A stretch of 64,000 nt of DNA from JBJXHC01 sp964538485 (lineage in GTDB: Bacteria > Bacteroidota > Ignavibacteria > UBA10030 > UBA6906), in contig CAZIHJ010000005.1 in assembly GCA_964538485.1 (NCBI GenBank), positions 1-64,000 on the forward strand, given 5' to 3'. The translations under genes and the position numbers were made by a program. How positions within the stretch are numbered: position 1 is the first letter of the stretch; each line of letters starts with the position of its first letter. The notes under the pieces are model-generated. The model saw nothing but the letters and a program-made list of their open reading frames with translations, searched no databases and was not told the DNA's origin. Below, piece by piece: positions 43,127-51,197 of the stretch.

Positions 43127-44448
43127 AGATATCATTCATGAGAGTCGCCTCAAAATACATCTCAACGGCAATTCTCCTTGCAGTTCTACTCTGTTCCTGT
43201 GTGACCGTGAAGTACGATGAAGACATCGCAAACTACGGGAAGCAGATTGCGCAGTTGCAGAAGAATATCGTTGCCAATCCGCGGAACGCTGGTGCGCTGC
43301 GGGACCTTGGGGTTATTTACTTCCAGGCAAGACAATACCAGCGCGCCAACGATCTGCTCAAGCGTTCACTCGATGTTGACGCGAACGACCCCAAATCGCT
43401 CTTCTATTATGGGATGACGCTGGAGGGTGAGGACAACACCAAAGCCGCACTTGCCACGTACATCCGCTACACAGATGTCTCATCCCTTTCTCCATATCGC
43501 CGTCTTATGGAAGGGCGGTACAGGGAGTTGAGTTATCGCATCATCCAACAGCAACTTCAGCAACTCGTCGCTGACGAAGAACGGCTTGGTGATACCATGT
43601 CGCCAACGGCTGTTGCGGTTTTTCCGCTTGAGTACCAGGGGACAGACAAGAAATACGAGACGCTTGGTTTTGGTTTGAGCGAAATGATGATCAGTGACCT
43701 CGGGCAGGTGCAGAAACTGAAGCTTGTAGAGCGGATCCGGCTTGAGGCATTGCTGGCCGAACTGAGATTTGGTGCAACGCAAAAGGTCGATCCGGCAACC
43801 GCGCCCCGCATTGGCAAGCTGCTTTCAGCGGGACGCATTGTCGGCGGTACGTACACGGTGACTAACGATAAAGTTCTGAGAATGGATGTCAGTTCCTGGG
43901 ACGTTCCAAAGAAGAAGTACCCGGAACCCGCAGGGAAGTCCGACGCTCTGGAGAACCTCTTCCGGTTGCAGAAGCAGATTGTGTTCCGCATTATCGGTGA
44001 CATGGGTATTACCTTGACACGTGCCGAGCGTGAGCGCATTGAGCGTGTGCCTACTGAGAACTTGCAGGCATTTATTCTCTACTCGCTCGGGCTTGAACGT
44101 GAATCGGCGAGGGATTTTAAGGCAGCGGAGGTATACTACAATCAGGCCATTGCTCTCGATCCGAACTTCTCGCAAGCACGATCGCGGGCCGAAGCATCGG
44201 GAGCAATGAGTGTTGCAGGTGGACCGAGAGACCGTGCACTCGTTGCAGCCAATACTATTGATCCTCTTCCGGGCCCCGATGGCCCAGCATCCGATCGGGA
44301 TCTTGTAGCACAACGTCTGCGCAAGCTGGACGGAACCATCGGAGCCGAGTTCTTCCCCGGAGATGAGAGTCGCAAAGGTGCTGAAGAAGCTGCGCGCGGA
44401 GGCGCCGCAGTGATCGACCTTCCTCAACCACCACCACCGCCCAGATGA
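43123..44448 (+). CDS. TPR + CsgG-like lipoprotein (2)
   Basis: The protein has 441 residues. The N-terminus is a lipoprotein signal (ILLAVLLCSC), so it is membrane-anchored outside the cytosol. Order of parts: TPR repeats (NAGALRDLGVIYFQARQYQRANDLLKRSL), then a CsgG/FlgO-like domain (VAVFPLEYQGTDKKYETLGFGLSEMMISDL, KLVERIRLEALLAELRFG, IGKLLSAGRIVGGTYTV), a TPR (FKAAEVYYNQAIALDPNFSQARSRAEA) and a Pro-rich tail. It shares its domain order with the preceding gene, which suggests duplication and perhaps a hetero-oligomer. The kinase, these two proteins and the downstream secreted protein and barrel look like one envelope assembly. Confidence 0.85.
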   Translation: MKISFMRVASKYISTAILLAVLLCSCVTVKYDEDIANYGKQIAQLQKNIVANPRNAGALRDLGVIYFQARQYQRANDLLKRSLDVDANDPKSLFYYGMTLEGEDNTKAALATYIRYTDVSSLSPYRRLMEGRYRELSYRIIQQQLQQLVADEERLGDTMSPTAVAVFPLEYQGTDKKYETLGFGLSEMMISDLGQVQKLKLVERIRLEALLAELRFGATQKVDPATAPRIGKLLSAGRIVGGTYTVTNDKVLRMDVSSWDVPKKKYPEPAGKSDALENLFRLQKQIVFRIIGDMGITLTRAERERIERVPTENLQAFILYSLGLERESARDFKAAEVYYNQAIALDPNFSQARSRAEASGAMSVAGGPRDRALVAANTIDPLPGPDGPASDRDLVAQRLRKLDGTIGAEFFPGDESRKGAEEAARGGAAVIDLPQPPPPPR

Positions 44449-47400
44449 TGCCCGCGATGAAATCGTCCTTACGCCAATTCTTCTTTCACATTATTCTTTT
44501 TTCTCTTGTGTTGAACGGGTATGCCCAGACCGTCCAACAGAATATGTGGGTAACGGACGGCCCTGTCACTGCAATCGCCCGTGATAACACGACGATCTAT
44601 CTTGGCGGCGCTTTTTCCTACGTCGGGCCTCCGCTTGCCCATAGTGTAGCCATCAATGCGGCGTCCGGTGCCGTGGTAACAGGTTTCCCCTCTGCAAATG
44701 GACCTGTCTTTGCGGGAGTCTCTGATGGGGCCGGTGGATGGTATATCGGCGGGGAATTCAGCGCGGTTGGCGGAGTGCAGCGTAACCGCCTCGCACACAT
44801 TCTCGCCGATAACTCCGTCGCCCCGTGGAATCCCGGTGCTGATAGTACCGTGGAAGAACTTGCTTTCGATGGTACCCTCGTTTATGTCGGAGGATCTTTC
44901 TCAATTCTTTCCGGACAATCCCGGAGTTTTCTTGGCGCGGTAAACGCGTCGACCGGAGCGGCAACCGCGTGGAACCCTGGTTCGGACGGGCCGATCTACG
45001 CGATTGAGTTGGTGGGAACAACGGTATATGTTGGGGGCAGTTTCTCTGTTATTGGGTCGCTCCCTCGTAGCAATGTGGCAGCAATAACTTCAGCAGGCCT
45101 CGCGACAGCATTCAATCCGATAGCCACCGGTCCGGTTCACGCAATCCTCAATGGCTCGGGGGTGATCTACCTGGGAGGAGAGTTCGACGCGCTTCTCGGT
45201 GGTCAGATACCACGCCTGCGACTTGCAGCCGTTGATCCCACGTCGGGAGGAGCAACACCCTGGGACCCAGGTGCCGATGGAGATGTCTACGCAATGGTTC
45301 AGTCAGGTTCAGTTGTGTACATCGGAGGCGCATTCTTCAATGTGGCCGGCCAGCAGCGTCAAGGGCTTGCGGCGGTCGATGCAGCCGGCGGGCTTTCATT
45401 CTGGAATCCCGGGACAAACGGTAACGTACTTGCGATGAGCATCTCCGGAACAACCGTTTTTGTCGGGGGCACATTCACGAATGTTGCAGGACAGCCGCGC
45501 CGCTTCCTGGCCGCCATTAACGCGAACACAGGAGCTCCCACTCCATGGAATCCAACAGCGAGTCGCCCCGTCCGTGAATTACGCAACTCAGGCGGTAACG
45601 TATTTGCGGGGGGAAACTTTGGCAGCGTCGGTGGTGTTGTCCGCAGCAACATCGCGGCATTGGATGCAACGACAGGTGCAGCGACGACATGGAATCCGCT
45701 CGCGGATGGACAAATTGAGGCGCTCCTGATAGATGGGACAACCTTATACGCAGGGGGGTTCTTTGGTCTGATTGCAGGGCAGCAGCGGACCAACATTGCG
45801 GCGCTTTCAACTACCACAGGCCAGGCAACCGCCTGGAATCCCGGCGCAGGCGGTCCCGTTCTGGCTCTAGCGCTTTCGGGAACCACACTGTACGCAGGGG
45901 GCGTGTTCACCCAGTTTGGCGGACAACCAAGGAACCGGATCGGCGCCGTCAGCATATCCACAGGCGCGGCCACAGCATGGAATCCCGATGCAGACAACGA
46001 TGTGGAGGATATTGAGATCAATGGCTCCACCCTGTATGCGTCCGGGTCCTTTACAACGATTGGCGGACAACCACGCCGGAACATTGCTGCAATCAGCATT
46101 GCAACAGGGGCCGCCACGACATGGAATCCGAATGCAAGCGGCCCTGTGCACGACGTTGCAGTTCACGGCGGCCTCGTGTATGCTGGTGGGAACTTTCTCA
46201 CCATCGGAGGTCAGCAAAGAAACAACCTTGCGGCATTGGACCTCGCTACTGGAGCTGCGACTGCATGGAACCCCTCGGTGGTCGGGGGAGTGCGTGCCGT
46301 CAGTCCGGCGGGACCCCTGGTATACATTGGCGGAGGATTTCAAACCGTTGGAACATTCTCGCGGCAGGCCTTTGCAACGATTCTTGCCGCCACAGGTGTT
46401 GCCACCCCGTGGGATCCGATGGTGGCGGGTGGACTTGATGGCCTTCCCCAAACGCTTGCGATTCTTCCGTATGGAGAGACTGTTCATGTTGGGGGTGATT
46501 TTCTGGAGGTCTCCGGCGCGACACGGAATTTTTTCATGAGCTTCACTGATCCGGCCCTCGCTCCTTCATTTGGGGTTTCTCCAGGCGTGGTGAATTTCGG
46601 CACTGTTCCGGTCGGTACTCCCTCTGTTGATTCCGCCACGGTGACAAATGCAGGTGCTACACCTCTGCAGGTTACGCAGGCGAGTTCCACCAATCCGGAA
46701 TTCGCCGTAGTACCGACCTCCGCGACGATTCCTCCCGGCACGAGTCGAGCGTTTATTATTACGTTTACCCCTGCGACGTCCGGACCAAAGACAGCACGTA
46801 TTCGCTTCACACACAATGCCCCGTCATCACTTGATTCCATCACGGTGAATGGAACAGGCGCAGTTGCACCCGCGTCATTCAGTGTGTCACCCGCTTCCCT
46901 GGATTTCGGCGGAGTGTCCGTTGATTCGTCGAAGACAGACTCCGTCACCGTGACGAATGGCGGCGGCTCTTCATTGACGGTGAGTTCAGTTACTTCATCG
47001 GCTTCGGGATTCTCGGTCACTCCAACAAGTGCGTCGGTTCCCCCATCCGGAAGCACGAAGTTCTTCATTACATTCCAGCCAACTTCGGGCGGCCTGCAAT
47101 CAGGAAGCATCAGGTTTGTTCACTCTGCTCCGGGTTCACCCGACTCTGTTACAGTTAGTGGCACGGGATTGCTTCCAGGACTTTTATTTACAGTGCAGAG
47201 TGTATTCTTCGATGATATTGAAGTCGGGACAGGAGAGAACCAGTCGTTCGATGTCAGAAACACGGGTGCCGCGCAGCTGCGAATTGACAGTCTCCGCATC
47301 ATGGCCCCACAACAAACAGATTTCAGCATAGTCGGGTCATCGGGCCCGTTGCCACCGGTACCACCTGCGGGTCTCACCACATTGACACTCAGGTTTGCAC

Positions 47401-49061
47401 CGCAAGTTGAGGGAAGTCAAGGTGCCACATTGGTGGTGTACAGCAACGCGCCAACAAGTCCGGACTCATTGGACGTCAGTGGCTTTGCTATCAGGCCGTT
47501 TGTGCAGGTAACTGTCGCAGGCGATACTCTTGTGAGCGGGACTGCAGATCTCACCGTCGTTCCTCCTCCCGGATTCATACCCAGCGATGTATCACTTTTT
47601 TTCAGGAAGGGTGGGGAAGCAGGGTATGATTCCGTGACGATGACAGCGCAGGGCGCCAACTTCGTCGGATCACTTCCCTCCAGTGTCCTCACAATCCGGG
47701 GTGTGGAGTATTACATAAGAATTCTCCATGCGCAAGGTGTGATCACATTCCCTTCAGTCGACCCGGTCAACATTCCGGCCATCCTTCGCGTTCGCTTTAC
47801 TTCAGTAACAGTACCGACCGCACTCCAGCGACGGAAGTATAGCATGGTATCGGTCCCGGCGGAGCTTTCCGACCAACGCATTGCGAGCGTCTTTGAAGAT
47901 GATTATGGTCCGTATTCCCCCAACCTCTGGAGAGTATTCAAGAGGGAAAATGACATTGATGTCGAACATCCCGCAATCGCTTCGCCTGTTTCGCCTGGTA
48001 CCGGATTCTGGCTGATCACCCACTCGGGGCAGAGTTTTGATGCGGACAACGGACGATCCATGAGTTCAGCAACACCGGCTGCAATTACAGTGCAACCCGG
48101 CTGGAATCAGATAGCCAACCCGTTTGCCTTCCCCATTGTGTGGACGTCGGTAGCACGGGGAGGGAGAGTCCAGGGAATTCATCGCTTCGACGGTGTGCAG
48201 TTTCAGCTTGATACTGCGGGTGTATTGCAGCCGTGGGAGGCCTACTATGTTTTCAATGAGGAATCCTTTGCAGCGACGCTGACGTTTCCACCCCAAGAGA
48301 CGCCCGGCCCGGCTCCGTTGCCGATAGCAACGGCTGCTTACGAGTTGCGGATTCAATTGCGCTCCCCGGACGGTGCCTCGGATATTCACAATGTTGTCGG
48401 GTTTCATTCACAGGCCTCAGTTGGTCGTGACGGATTTGATTTCTTCAAGCCGCCGCATATCGGTGAGTTCGTGAGCGCTTCCATTGTAGAGGACGGTAAA
48501 TCGTTCACACGGAACTTCAAACCGATTGAAGGTGAAGGACAGCACTGGGATGTGCTCCTTGAGGGTTCGGGTGGAGTGCAAAATATCGATCTGACACTTG
48601 TCGAAGAAGGACACGCCCCGCAAGGGTACAGCGTTTATGTATTTGATCTGAGCGAAGGTCGTACGTTAGGGAATAGTGGGGGAACATGGCGTTTGAATCT
48701 CTCAGAAACTCGCCGTCTCCGCATTGCCATTGGAACTCCCGCGTATGCGCTCAACCACTCCGAGGGACTTCCTCTTGCGCCGGTTGTGTATGCGCTTGAA
48801 CAAAACTATCCCAATCCGTTCAATCCATCCACAACAATTGCATACCAGTTAAGCAAACAGGGGCAAACGTTGCTCCAAGTATACAACGTTCTTGGCCAGC
48901 ACGTGCGAACACTCGTGGATGACTTCCAGACATCGGGTACATATCGCGTTGAATGGGATGGAAAAGATGGGAATGGTGCGATGCTCTCCAGCGGCGTTTA
49001 CTTTATCCGGCTGCAATCTGATGGATTTGTTGATATGAAAAAAACACTCTTCCTGAGGTGA
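44445..49061 (+). CDS. Large T9SS-secreted propeller protein with delta-60-type repeats and choice-of-anchor D/ASH domains
   Basis: About 1,538 residues. The ATG at 44445 overlaps the previous stop; 44457 also gives a good signal peptide (KSSLRQFFFHIILFSLVLNGYAQ). The first 700 residues hold about 13 repeats of roughly 47-50 residues with the core TTLYAGGxFxxIGGQxRxxIAAxxxxTGxATxWNP, the delta-60 (DUF5122-like) propeller pattern. Three Ig-like ASH/choice-of-anchor D domains follow (about 46560-47490; FGTVPVGTPSVDSATVTNAG, FGGVSVDSSKTDSVTVTNGG). A mixed region comes next, then a T9SS type A domain (QNYPNPFNPST, ending KTLFLR). It is displayed at the surface or released. Being in the same tight operon as the kinase and cytochromes suggests an accessory surface role, not yet known. 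Confidence 0.85.
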   Translation: MMPAMKSSLRQFFFHIILFSLVLNGYAQTVQQNMWVTDGPVTAIARDNTTIYLGGAFSYVGPPLAHSVAINAASGAVVTGFPSANGPVFAGVSDGAGGWYIGGEFSAVGGVQRNRLAHILADNSVAPWNPGADSTVEELAFDGTLVYVGGSFSILSGQSRSFLGAVNASTGAATAWNPGSDGPIYAIELVGTTVYVGGSFSVIGSLPRSNVAAITSAGLATAFNPIATGPVHAILNGSGVIYLGGEFDALLGGQIPRLRLAAVDPTSGGATPWDPGADGDVYAMVQSGSVVYIGGAFFNVAGQQRQGLAAVDAAGGLSFWNPGTNGNVLAMSISGTTVFVGGTFTNVAGQPRRFLAAINANTGAPTPWNPTASRPVRELRNSGGNVFAGGNFGSVGGVVRSNIAALDATTGAATTWNPLADGQIEALLIDGTTLYAGGFFGLIAGQQRTNIAALSTTTGQATAWNPGAGGPVLALALSGTTLYAGGVFTQFGGQPRNRIGAVSISTGAATAWNPDADNDVEDIEINGSTLYASGSFTTIGGQPRRNIAAISIATGAATTWNPNASGPVHDVAVHGGLVYAGGNFLTIGGQQRNNLAALDLATGAATAWNPSVVGGVRAVSPAGPLVYIGGGFQTVGTFSRQAFATILAATGVATPWDPMVAGGLDGLPQTLAILPYGETVHVGGDFLEVSGATRNFFMSFTDPALAPSFGVSPGVVNFGTVPVGTPSVDSATVTNAGATPLQVTQASSTNPEFAVVPTSATIPPGTSRAFIITFTPATSGPKTARIRFTHNAPSSLDSITVNGTGAVAPASFSVSPASLDFGGVSVDSSKTDSVTVTNGGGSSLTVSSVTSSASGFSVTPTSASVPPSGSTKFFITFQPTSGGLQSGSIRFVHSAPGSPDSVTVSGTGLLPGLLFTVQSVFFDDIEVGTGENQSFDVRNTGAAQLRIDSLRIMAPQQTDFSIVGSSGPLPPVPPAGLTTLTLRFAPQVEGSQGATLVVYSNAPTSPDSLDVSGFAIRPFVQVTVAGDTLVSGTADLTVVPPPGFIPSDVSLFFRKGGEAGYDSVTMTAQGANFVGSLPSSVLTIRGVEYYIRILHAQGVITFPSVDPVNIPAILRVRFTSVTVPTALQRRKYSMVSVPAELSDQRIASVFEDDYGPYSPNLWRVFKRENDIDVEHPAIASPVSPGTGFWLITHSGQSFDADNGRSMSSATPAAITVQPGWNQIANPFAFPIVWTSVARGGRVQGIHRFDGVQFQLDTAGVLQPWEAYYVFNEESFAATLTFPPQETPGPAPLPIATAAYELRIQLRSPDGASDIHNVVGFHSQASVGRDGFDFFKPPHIGEFVSASIVEDGKSFTRNFKPIEGEGQHWDVLLEGSGGVQNIDLTLVEEGHAPQGYSVYVFDLSEGRTLGNSGGTWRLNLSETRRLRIAIGTPAYALNHSEGLPLAPVVYALEQNYPNPFNPSTTIAYQLSKQGQTLLQVYNVLGQHVRTLVDDFQTSGTYRVEWDGKDGNGAMLSSGVYFIRLQSDGFVDMKKTLFLR

Positions 49062-50170
49062 GGTTGAACACGCGAATACCTGCACAGGCTTTCTTCCTTT
49101 TCCTCCTAGGGATGGTGGCACCGGCTGCACTTGCGCAGGTGGAGCAGGGGAGTAATGAAAGGCAAAGCATTCTTTCCATCACACCGATCTTTCAGTCCTG
49201 GTCGTTGGGAGATGATACCACCATGAGTGAGTTTACGACAATACTCTCTCTCAGTCAGCCCATTGGCAATTCGACAAACGTGACCCTTCGCGCATCTGCT
49301 GCTTCAACAGGTGGCGACCCTGCACGACTGAGTGGTCTGAACGATATGCAGGTTCGTGCGACACATACGCTTGAAGCTGCCCGCCTCGTTCTCTCACTCG
49401 GATTGAACATTCCCACCGGTAAATCAGAATTGACAGCAGAGGAATTTGCCACCAGTATGCTCTTGAGCAGTCCTGCTTTGTCATGGTCGACGCCGGGGTT
49501 TGGACAGGGATTCAATGTGCAGCCGGGCGCGGTGTGGGCGATTCCATTCAGCGAAAATGTTGTCGGTGGTATCGGAGTTGCGTATTACTACAAAGGTGCG
49601 TTCACGACCATCAAAGGATACGAGGAGTTCGACCCCGGCGATGAGATTGCAGTCACGGGTGGCATCGACTTTCAACTGGCTGAAGCGACGAATCTCTCAG
49701 CCGATGTGTTGTTCACAATGTACGGCAGTGACAAGCTCGGTTCCGAGGAAGTGTTCAAGGCCGGCGAGAAAATTGTGGTGAGCGCACAGTTCAACAAAGC
49801 GCTGGGCCAGAATGAACTCACGATACTCGGTCGCTATCGCACGCGAGGGAAGGGTGAAACGGGATTCGCCGGATCGCTTGTCAGCGCAGACGAGGCATCG
49901 GAACCGAACCAGGTGGATATTCTCGGACAGTACAGCATCTTCATTAACAAGCAGTTGAAGATCCGTTTTGGGATTGAAGGAAAAGTGCAGAGTGAAACTC
50001 CGACCGACCTTTCCGCAGCAACGTTGTTCGGCGCCAGAATAGCGCCTGAAGTTTCTCTGTCCCGTACCATCACCGCCAACCCCTGGGTTCGCTATCAAAC
50101 AGGAACCGTCAAAGGAGATCGCTCGATCAGTGGGATTGAAGCGGGCGTGGGGTTGCGAGTAGTGCTGTGA
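49058..50170 (+). CDS. Outer-membrane beta-barrel protein
   Basis: The protein has 370 residues from a GTG overlapping the previous stop (GTGA). A clear signal peptide (AFFLFLLGMVAPAALA, then Q) is followed by alternating strands (TTILSLSQPIGNSTNVTLRASAAS, RLVLSLGLNIPTG, VVGGIGVAYYYKGAF, NLSADVLFTMYG, NELTILGRYRTRG, LKIRFGIEGKVQS) and an aliphatic C-terminal strand ending GVGLRVVL. I do not recognise a subfamily; transporter-like and porin-like barrels look alike at this level. It closes the long operon that began at 34.7 kb. Its last 44 nt overlap the 3' end of the minus-strand RAYT gene. Confidence 0.75.
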   Translation: MRLNTRIPAQAFFLFLLGMVAPAALAQVEQGSNERQSILSITPIFQSWSLGDDTTMSEFTTILSLSQPIGNSTNVTLRASAASTGGDPARLSGLNDMQVRATHTLEAARLVLSLGLNIPTGKSELTAEEFATSMLLSSPALSWSTPGFGQGFNVQPGAVWAIPFSENVVGGIGVAYYYKGAFTTIKGYEEFDPGDEIAVTGGIDFQLAEATNLSADVLFTMYGSDKLGSEEVFKAGEKIVVSAQFNKALGQNELTILGRYRTRGKGETGFAGSLVSADEASEPNQVDILGQYSIFINKQLKIRFGIEGKVQSETPTDLSAATLFGARIAPEVSLSRTITANPWVRYQTGTVKGDRSISGIEAGVGLRVVL

Positions 50171-50873
50171 TCCCGCTTGATTCCGATTCGACTTTCTGTA
50201 ACGATCTGTAGTTCATTTCGTATTCAACGATCCATTCCCGCAGGGGTAAGGCCTTCTCACCCATTCCGAGCCGATCCCGTTTTTGCAATTCCGTTCGCAA
50301 CGCGTCCATCGTGATTTCCTTCTCAGCAGGGTTTTCCCTGTCAAGTTCCCATAGAACCGGATTGAGTTCGATGTATTGTTCGATGAAGAACCGGTCGATG
50401 TCGTCGCGTATGATGTGGTCATGGAAATTGCGTTGAAAGAGCTTCTTGCCCGGCGTTCTGTTCAGCACGTTGATGCGCTTTGTTGCTTCATATTTGAAAT
50501 ACGCAACCATCCTACCCAACGCCGCCTTCCGTAGGGGCGACGTCCCGTCGCCCTTCTTTAATGTCTCCGTGGGCGAGGAAACCTCGCCCCTACCGATGAT
50601 GGTATGGTTTGGTTCTTTGATATCAATTATTCCATGCACATGGTTCGGCATAATCTGAAACACATCCACATTCGTGTTCTCGAAATGATCGGGAATCTGT
50701 TTCCAGGAATTCTCCACAACCTTGCCTTCATCGGATAATATCATCCGGCCACCTGCAACCTCACCCAGAACGCATCGTCGCTCGTACGTGCAGATCGTGA
50801 CGAAATATCCAGCCGGTTCAGAATAATCGAATCCCTTGAGCCTCAAAGAATTCCGCCGACGTTTGATGGTCAT
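50127..50873 (-). CDS. REP-associated tyrosine transposase (RAYT-like), with a REPIN inside its frame
   Basis: The protein has 248 residues on the minus strand. It shows the RAYT/IS200-like pattern: RRNSLRLKGFDYSEPAGYFVTICTYERRCVLGEV at the start, GKVVENSWKQIPDHFENTNVDVFQIMPNHVHGII with the HUH pair (HVH), and the tyrosine helix in FHDHIIRDDIDRFFIEQYIELNPVLW. Such single-copy transposases nick DNA at GTAG-headed hairpins. Between the HUH and tyrosine parts the frame contains a complete 63-bp GTAG...CTAC hairpin pair (50531-50593) translated as 21 residues without a frameshift. The 3' end overlaps the barrel gene on the other strand by 44 nt; the C-terminal tail beyond the tyrosine helix is long. 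Confidence 0.85.
   Translation of the reverse strand: MTIKRRRNSLRLKGFDYSEPAGYFVTICTYERRCVLGEVAGGRMILSDEGKVVENSWKQIPDHFENTNVDVFQIMPNHVHGIIDIKEPNHTIIGRGEVSSPTETLKKGDGTSPLRKAALGRMVAYFKYEATKRINVLNRTPGKKLFQRNFHDHIIRDDIDRFFIEQYIELNPVLWELDRENPAEKEITMDALRTELQKRDRLGMGEKALPLREWIVEYEMNYRSLQKVESESSGITALLATPRPLQSH
50531..50593 (+). repeat. REPIN (GTAG-hairpin / hairpin-CTAC) inside the RAYT reading frame
   Basis: GTAG (50531-50534), then GGGCGACG-TCC-CGTCGCCC (50535-50553), a 17-nt spacer, GGGCGAGG-AAA-CCTCGCCC (50571-50589), one C, then CTAC at the far edge (ending 50593). The GTAG and CTAC ends are the classic mark of REP sequences recognised by RAYT proteins. The unit is 63 bp, a multiple of three, so the host frame is kept. 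Confidence 0.85.
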
Positions 50874-51197
50874 GTGCCTTCATCCTCATCAAACATCACG
50901 AGGGATTTGCTGACACCTTCTTGGACTAAGCTCATATAGTTCAAACGAGAAAATAGGAAAGGGGGCCGATGAAAGACGTAAGAAGTTTAATGAAACGACA
51001 CCCAAATGGCAATGCAATCTCATTGGGTGTGCCGCGCCTTTCACCAGACAGAACTGGGTCTGCAGGGCTTGGGAGATTGAGAAACGCCCTGCGACCTTCC
51101 GTTGCCATGTCCATTGAATCTTCCCCCTTTTTCTCTATCTTAGACCTGTCAAAACACTATTCTTGATCTCTGTAAGGCTCTCCTGTAAAGGACGTTC
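50874..51197. other. Divergent intergenic region with structured segment and tkt promoter
   Basis: 324 nt lie between the RAYT gene (minus) and tkt (plus). Inverted repeats at 50998-51005/51023-51030 (ACACCCAA with TTGGGTGT) and 51062-51068/51086-51092 (GCAGGGC with GCCCTGC) suggest a folded RNA or terminator remnants. A 65-codon frame (50969-51166) is not convincing. The candidate tkt promoter (51114-51143) lies downstream of the hairpins, so they would not be in the tkt leader. Confidence 0.4.
51114..51143 (+). promoter_or_regulatory. Candidate promoter for the pentose-phosphate cluster
   Basis: TTG (51114-51116), 19 nt, then TATCTTAG (51136-51143), one mismatch from TAnnTTTG. It gives a leader of about 48 nt before the tkt ATG. 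Confidence 0.45.

Noticed and set aside
50966..50990. GGCCGATGAAAGACGT resembles the 5' end of 23S rRNA
   Set aside because: Similarity stops within about 16 nt; downstream sequence does not follow 23S, so it is probably chance.
50969..51166. A 65-codon frame before tkt
   Set aside because: No ribosome site, sequence overlaps inverted repeats, and the frame ends at the tkt promoter region.
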